11,867 nt of DNA from Chromera velia (taxonomy: Eukaryota > Sar > Chromeraceae). Of the stretch, positions 7,637-11,867 are shown one piece after another. Numbering within the stretch: position 1 is the first letter of the stretch; every line of letters begins with the position of its first letter. The position numbers were made by a program, and so were the translations under genes. The notes beneath the pieces were generated by a model. The model worked only from the letters and a program-made list of their open reading frames with translations, ran no database searches and was not told the origin of the DNA. The stretch covers positions 12,821 to 24,687 of the forward strand of contig JAHBMJ010001920.1 of NCBI GenBank assembly GCA_018398765.1, given 5' to 3'.

Positions 7637-9051
7637 AAATCCTCATCAGAAAGGGATCGCTCCCGATCCTCTCTGAGCTGGAACATGGTTCCCTTCTGTA
7701 TGGGAATGTACTCACCTGCGGCCTTGGCATGCTGCTGCTTCCTCTTGGGGTTCTTGGGGCAACATTTCATGTAGTGCCCAACCATACCGCAGCCCTCGAA
7801 ACTGCAGTGAACGTTGGCAGCCGGGCACCCTTTCTTGGAGTCGAGGTGCTTCATGTGACCGCAATTAGGGCACGGCCAAGTCTGAGAAGAACTCGCGGCA
7901 CCTGACGCCGCTACTCCAGACTGGGACTCCTCACCCCCTTCACCTTGGAAAGAGTTCTCCTTCCGGTTGCTCTTCTTCCCCCGACGACCCTTACCTCGAC
8001 CCTTCAGACGCTGCGAGCGATCAGCTGCAGCGCCAAACTCGTGGTTGCGCTTGGGGGGGGAAGAAGACGAACGACCATCAACAGGTCGAGTAATCCCATA
8101 ATTCTCAGTGGCGTTGACCTCACGCTGCACGCACTCCTAAATTTTTGGTAGAACCTCTTTGAAAAGTGAATTTTGTGGTTTTTAAAGGGGGTTTTAGCGT
8201 GGTTTTAGGAGGTTTTTTGCCCCTCAGAAGAAGACTTTTTGCCTATAAATGAATTTTTGGCAGCTCATGACCAAAACGTGAACCAATAGTTCATGAGTGC
8301 GTGCAGCGTGGTCAATCTTCGTGTCAACGTACACAAGGATCTCCTCGTAGGTGAGCTCTGAGACCTTATTCCCGGTCTTCAGAAAGGCCTTCTCAGTAGA
8401 ATCGTTCCACTCAGACTTGGTGAGCATACTCTTCAATGCACGACGCTTGAGGTCGGCATCAGGCTTGTAACCCATAGCGCCACACTCGCGGATGGTGTCC
8501 TTCAACCGCTTCATGGCCTTGACGATGTCCTCTCTCCCGTGCTGCCCTCTCTCCAGCTTCAGGAAGATGTTCTGCCAGGCATCCTTGTCAAGGGACTTAC
8601 GCCTGGTGACCTCAACTGAGATGGCCTCCAGCAAATCTACCTTCTCCTTTCCTTCTCCAACAGAGAGGTGAACTTCCTCTTAAAGGGAAGGAAAATCTTT
8701 AAACGCATGAAGGAGGGCAAAGACCCAGAGGGCGACAACGTGCTCCTCTTTCTCCACAAAGGTCATGATAAACTTGGTGCTAGACTTGGTGGTGAACTCG
8801 AAGGATCTTCGCCAGGTCTTGAAGTCCTTGGCGAAAGCAACACGGACTTTCTCCTCCTGAGACTTCCAGTCGTGAGACGTCTTCAACTCGGGAATCCATG
8901 ACAAATCCGGCAGCTTGATGGCAGCTGTGGAAGAAGTACTCGGTGCTGACTCGTTGCCAGGCATGGTAGCAGATGCAGCAGCGAAAACAGGAGAACAATG
9001 AGCAGAAGACACAGAAAAATCGGAACCAAGAGGCGCAAATGAATTCCGCAT
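7633..9051 (-). pseudogene. gag remnant with two zinc knuckles
   Basis: Gag forms the virus-like particle and packages element RNA. From the ATG at 9051 the frame runs to a TAA at 8682-8680, then continues in the same frame (LEAISVEVTRRKS onward) to about 8295 with a helix-rich, charged copia-type gag domain. It is interrupted by an AT-rich block with several stops, then resumes in the same frame at 8136 to a TGA at 7635-7633. The last part is basic (KGRGKGRRGKKSN) and carries two knuckle-like motifs, C-x2-C-x4-H-x6-C and C-x4-C-x4-H-x4-C, at roughly 7755-7875, slightly off the canonical spacing. An internal ATG (MPGNES) in good context (ACCATGC) is an alternative start. The ATG at 9051 is preceded by a three-codon reading frame ending TGA just before it. 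Confidence 0.88.
8121..8310. repeat. AT-rich block bounded by a perfect 16-bp inverted repeat, inside gag
   Basis: CACGCTGCACGCACTC at 8121-8136 is exactly reverse-complementary to 8295-8310. With a 2-base bulge the arms extend by another five bases (TTGAC on the left, GTCAA on the right). The 158 bases between the arms are AT-rich on the + strand, with many T-runs, four stops in the gag frame, and a direct repeat (AATTTTTGGTAG / AATTTTTGGCAG). Both flanks are coding-like in the same gag frame. This fits either a small inserted element with inverted ends or a hairpin-mediated inverted duplication. No target duplication was found outside the arms. Confidence 0.75.
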
Positions 9052-9098
9052 TCACCTAGGCATTCACAGGAGAGAACTAAGTAAACGATGAACAAATG

Positions 9099-9116
9099 TG
9101 CTGCCTAGGAACACCA
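9099..9116 (-). other. Possible tRNA primer-binding site
   Basis: Just inside the right LTR the minus strand reads ATT and then TGGTGTTCCTAGGCAGCA. The position and the TGG start, complementary to the CCA end of a tRNA, are what a minus-strand primer site needs. The remainder does not match a tRNA 3' end that I recognise, so the primer identity is unknown. The match may be degraded, or an internal tRNA fragment may be used as in some copia elements. Confidence 0.4.
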
Positions 9117-9119
9117 AAT

Positions 9120-9596
9120 TGTGACGGTACGCTATATACTTAGCTAGGGAACGGCCAAGTACATAGACTTGAACAGAACAGAACAAACAGGAAAGTCTGA
9201 ACCTACCAGACAGCAAAGTTCTTCAGTCTTCTCGACTCCATCTCCAGCTCCATCTTCTAGCAATAGTCAAGATGTTTACTGGAGACAGCAGTGCATTGAT
9301 AGCGATTACGTCACTGCTTCAACATGAGAAACCGAACGACCCACGCCCACGTACCAGTGTATGTCTAACTGATTGAACTGCCATCCTATCACTTTCAACC
9401 ACTGACAGACTGATTGCACTCACAGTTTCCTTCAATCACACAAACTCACATTCAAGCCTGACTCAAGTATCCCTGGCGTATGCACTCAATTCGAGTCTGA
9501 ACAATTTGAAAGAATGATGCACTAACGCCCACTAAAGGTCCGCACGGCCCGCCCAGCGCGCCTCGACACGCCGCCCCGCATGCATTCTCTCTCACA
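9120..9596 (-). repeat. 5' LTR (right copy)
   Basis: This 477-bp copy begins TGTGACGG and ends TCTCTCACA, keeping perfect 5-bp inverted ends. In element orientation it is the upstream LTR that would have held the promoter; I could not place a transcription start. It has a 12-base tandem duplication (CTCCATCTCCAG at 9236-9247, partial copy to 9255) that the left LTR lacks, and it lacks 18 bases present there. Confidence 0.97.
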
Positions 9597-9601
9597 AGTA
9601 G
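9597..9601. repeat. Target-site duplication, right copy (AGTAG)
   Basis: AGTAG directly follows the right LTR terminus TCACA and matches 3021-3025 exactly. Together they give the pre-insertion site as a single AGTAG in AT-rich spacer DNA. Confidence 0.95.
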
Positions 9602-10614
9602 AATAAAGTTAAATCATAAAAAGTAATAAAACGTGAACTCATTTGAAACACAAATAAATTCGGAGTCTACTTATATGTTTTCATATGCAAAAACAAATAT
9701 TTTTTTCCTATAAATTTTCACAGATCATGTGGTTTTATTCTATTTTATTCTCTAAATTATTTAAAAAAAATAATTATTTTTAATTATTTTTTTGCATTTT
9801 TATCTAAAATTTTAAAGATTCTACAAGCTAGTCGTTCTAGTATTGTTTCATAGACAGTCTTTTAAATTTATTTAAGTTAATTGCTATTAATTACTTGATA
9901 AATCTTCATAAATATGTTGATAACTTCCCTCTAGACTTCCCTAGTGATATGGTGATATCAACTTCACTCAGAATGAGAATGATACCACAATCGTAAAAGT
10001 TTTTCATAAGTTGAAAACATATCAAAAACTTTATTTATTAATTCCTCTTCGTTTTCCCATGCACACTGTAAACCTGAATCAGCAGCTGCAGCCTGCAGTG
10101 AGCACTGGTGCAAGTCGCTGGACTCGCAAAGACGCATGCAATGTTCTGCTGGAGACGTGCAAAACGCCCTCGATCAAAGCAGCTCATTTGTGTAGACTTG
10201 AATTAAAACTCGAAAACTTACGGACTGCTCTGTCCGTGAAAGTTGACGAACACACGACCAGCTGTTTGAATTATGGGTACATCCGGACACACAATTCCAT
10301 TCCATCAGAGGAGGAAGGGACATGTCAACTCGACACTGCAGTCGGGCAAATGAATGCATGCTCAGGGGAAGACAAGGCACGCAAAATGGAAGGTCATTTG
10401 CAGTCATGGATCACGCTGTCGCATTTAATTCAATTCATTCTTTCATTGAACATTCAACGCTCAACATGCCTGCCCGAGAAAAGAGGTCCCCTCCGTCCCC
10501 GGCCAGACTGAGGCCAAGCGATCCTTCCACGCACACATGCATGCAGGCAGCAGAGTCAGCCGCCTGGAAAAGTCCATCAAACACTTTTTCACAAGTCAGA
10601 TGACACCCAACCGC
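9602..10614. other. AT-rich spacer and 3' flank of the wall-protein gene
   Basis: From 9602 to about 10010 the DNA is strongly AT-rich, with long A and T runs and no credible open frame. From about 10011 it returns to mixed composition and forms the downstream flank (probable 3' UTR) of the minus-strand gene ending at 10615. A + strand open frame of 166 codons at 10011-10511 has no motif or codon bias and is not called. I see no RNA gene or polyadenylation signal I would stand behind. Confidence 0.6.
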
Positions 10615-11867
10615 TTAGTGCTTGCCCTTCACAGGCTCAGCGTAGCCCTTGGCGGGGGCAGCGACGGGGTGAGCGACAACCTCCTGCATGGTGTAGCACT
10701 TGCCGTGGGATCCCTCAGTGCCCTTGGGGCACTTGAAGTGGGGGTGCTCGTAGGTGACGCGAGTGCACACACCGCCCTTTCCACCGACGAAGTGCTTGGG
10801 GCACATGGCGAGAGCATTGGTGGTGTGAGTGGCAATGCACTTCTTGCCATCAAGCTCGTATCCCTTCTCGCACACAACCATGGGCTTGGACTTCTCGTAA
10901 GATCTGCAGACCAGGTTCTTCTCGTCAAGGTCGAATCCGTGGGGGCAGTCGTAGTCGATGGGGTAGGTCTTGTCGGCTCCGGGGACGGAGTAGCCGGGGA
11001 TCATGCACTCGCCATCCTTGGTGAGCTGGAACTCCTTGGCGCACACAGGGGTGGCGGGCTTGATGTCAATGGAGACGCAGGAAGAGTGCTTCTGGTCGTA
11101 TCCCTTGGGGCAGACCTTGGCGGCCCTGGACTTGTGGACCTTGACGCAGCCTCCCTTTCCGTCCTCATCGAAGCCGTGGGGGCACTTGGCATCCCAGACC
11201 TTGGTCTTCACGCAGTCAGCCTTCTTGCCCACAGCGGAGGTCTCGAAGCCGTGGGGGCACTCGAGATCGGGGGCGACAGAAACAATGGACACGCACTTGT
11301 GGCCCATAAGCTCGTAGCCCTTGTCGCAAACGGGGGAGGCCTTGGTCTCGTGGATCTGGTAGCAGTTGCCCTTCTCATCGGTGTGTCCGTGGCACTTGAA
11401 GGGAACGGTCTGTCCCTTCTTGAGGGGAGCAGCCTGGATCATCACCTTGGCCTCACACTTATCGTGCTTGGTAAGGTAGTATCCCTTCTCGCACACCATG
11501 GTGGGCTTCTCAGTGACCTCAGTCACGCAGGCACCCTTGCCATCGAAGTCAGTGCCGTGGGGGCACTTGGGCTCGGGGGAGGCAAGGTCAGTCTGCACGC
11601 AGGCACCTCCGGTGAGGATACCTCTCTTGCAGACGGGACCGGTAGTCTCGTACATGTAGCACTTGTGGCCGTCGAGCTCCCATCCCTTGTCGCAGATGTA
11701 GTCGACACCGACCTCAGTCTCAAGGACGCACTCCTTGTGGTCGTACACGTACCCCTTGGGGCAGGTGTAGTCGGGGTGCTCGTACACGGGCTTGATGACC
11801 TCGGGCTCACCGCGGACAAGGCAGTGATCCTTCATCATCACACCCTTGTGGCAGGAGGACTCGACCT
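10615..11867 (-). CDS. Oocyst-wall-type cysteine-rich repeat protein, 5' end outside window
   Basis: A single uninterrupted frame enters from the right edge and ends at TAA (10617-10615), giving about 417 visible codons; the true start and any signal peptide lie outside. It consists of about sixteen two-cysteine units, typically C-P/D/E-K/H-G-Y/F, about 4-8 residues, C, then an 8-18-residue spacer. Examples are CDKGWELDGHKC, CPHGFDEDGKGGC and CEKGYELDGKKC, in a loose alternation of CPHG and CxKG types. This spacing matches the cysteine-rich repeats of oocyst wall proteins known from Cryptosporidium and coccidia and reported in chromerids, which are secreted and cross-linked in a resistant wall. 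The tail (about 24 residues, ending EPVKGKH) has no cysteine. Codon use is extreme: Lys is essentially always AAG and Cys TGC, suggesting high expression. There are no visible introns. A generic extracellular repeat protein is the alternative. Confidence 0.85.
   Translation of the reverse strand, partial: VESSCHKGVMMKDHCLVRGEPEVIKPVYEHPDYTCPKGYVYDHKECVLETEVGVDYICDKGWELDGHKCYMYETTGPVCKRGILTGGACVQTDLASPEPKCPHGTDFDGKGACVTEVTEKPTMVCEKGYYLTKHDKCEAKVMIQAAPLKKGQTVPFKCHGHTDEKGNCYQIHETKASPVCDKGYELMGHKCVSIVSVAPDLECPHGFETSAVGKKADCVKTKVWDAKCPHGFDEDGKGGCVKVHKSRAAKVCPKGYDQKHSSCVSIDIKPATPVCAKEFQLTKDGECMIPGYSVPGADKTYPIDYDCPHGFDLDEKNLVCRSYEKSKPMVVCEKGYELDGKKCIATHTTNALAMCPKHFVGGKGGVCTRVTYEHPHFKCPKGTEGSHGKCYTMQEVVAHPVAAPAKGYAEPVKGKH

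Larger units (their letters stand above)
3026..9596 (-). mobile_element. Degenerate Ty1/copia-type LTR retrotransposon
   Basis: This is a 6,571-bp element on the minus strand. Two LTRs (3026-3508 and 9120-9596) start TGTGA and end TCACA (TCATA in the left copy) and are flanked by AGTAG duplications. Reading right to left, the internal part shows gag with zinc knuckles, aspartic protease, a His/Cys zinc region plus DDE integrase, reverse transcriptase and RNase H. Integrase before reverse transcriptase is the copia order, as opposed to Ty3/gypsy. No envelope gene is seen. The element cannot be autonomous: about twelve in-frame stops in pol, at least two frame breaks, a stop and an AT-rich interruption in gag, and loss of the protease aspartate. 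By eye the LTRs differ at about 7% of aligned positions, so the insertion is not recent. It sits between two host genes on the same strand. Confidence 0.97.

Noticed and set aside
8160-8220. GGTTTTAG-like repeats resembling telomere sequence
   Set aside because: The units are irregular in spacing and sequence, only a few copies occur, and they lie inside an AT-rich block in a retrotransposon. Coincidence is more likely than a telomere relic.
3026-9596. Intact or endogenous-retrovirus-type element
   Set aside because: Domain order is copia (integrase before reverse transcriptase), no envelope gene is seen, and many stops and frame breaks rule out an active copy.
10011-10511. A 166-codon + strand open frame beside the wall-protein gene
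   Set aside because: No recognised motif, mixed codon use unlike nearby genes, and it lies in the expected 3' flank of the minus-strand gene. Its length is within reach of chance.
11003-11819. Open frames in other frames and on the + strand inside the wall-protein gene
   Set aside because: They are shadows of a strongly codon-biased cysteine-rich frame. The minus frame with regular cysteine spacing explains the region.

Overview
The window looks like nuclear DNA from an alveolate. The best single guess is a chromerid alga such as Chromera, with a coccidian apicomplexan as the alternative. The grounds are a long array of two-cysteine units typical of oocyst-wall-type proteins, spliced genes with GT-AG introns, abundant microsatellites, and a Ty1/copia-type LTR retrotransposon. 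Copia elements are, from general knowledge, very rare in apicomplexans. This assignment is inference; nothing here is a species marker.

Layout: (1) 1-1204 holds the middle of a minus-strand, cysteine-rich spliced gene that I do not recognise. Two exons are supported (1122-1204 and 290-418), with matching phases, and they are separated by a 703-bp intron carrying a 340-bp GGAA-type purine tract and a (CA)13 run. (2) 1205-3020 is mostly non-coding or undecided, with two long minus-strand open frames of doubtful status. (3) 3026-9596 is a complete but dead copia retrotransposon on the minus strand. It has two LTRs (483 and 477 bp) with TGTGA/TCACA ends, a perfect 5-bp target duplication (AGTAG), a polypurine tract, and recognisable gag, protease, integrase, reverse transcriptase and RNase H remnants in copia order. 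More than a dozen stops and frame breaks, and a lost protease aspartate, disable it. (4) 9602-10614 is an AT-rich spacer plus the 3' flank of the last gene. (5) 10615-11867 is the 3' part of an intact, very codon-biased gene for a cysteine-rich repeat protein of oocyst-wall type, running off the right edge.

The genes do not form one system. The retrotransposon inserted between two minus-strand host genes and then decayed. The most informative signal is the style of decay: the two LTRs differ by about 29 transitions and only about 3 transversions. The stops and the protease active-site loss fit the same C-to-T / G-to-A bias, suggesting cytosine-methylation-linked deamination or a RIP-like process. 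Other points are an AT-rich block inside gag bounded by a perfect 16-bp inverted repeat, and a recurring pattern of 10-12-bp tandem duplications. I see no convincing new multi-gene system.
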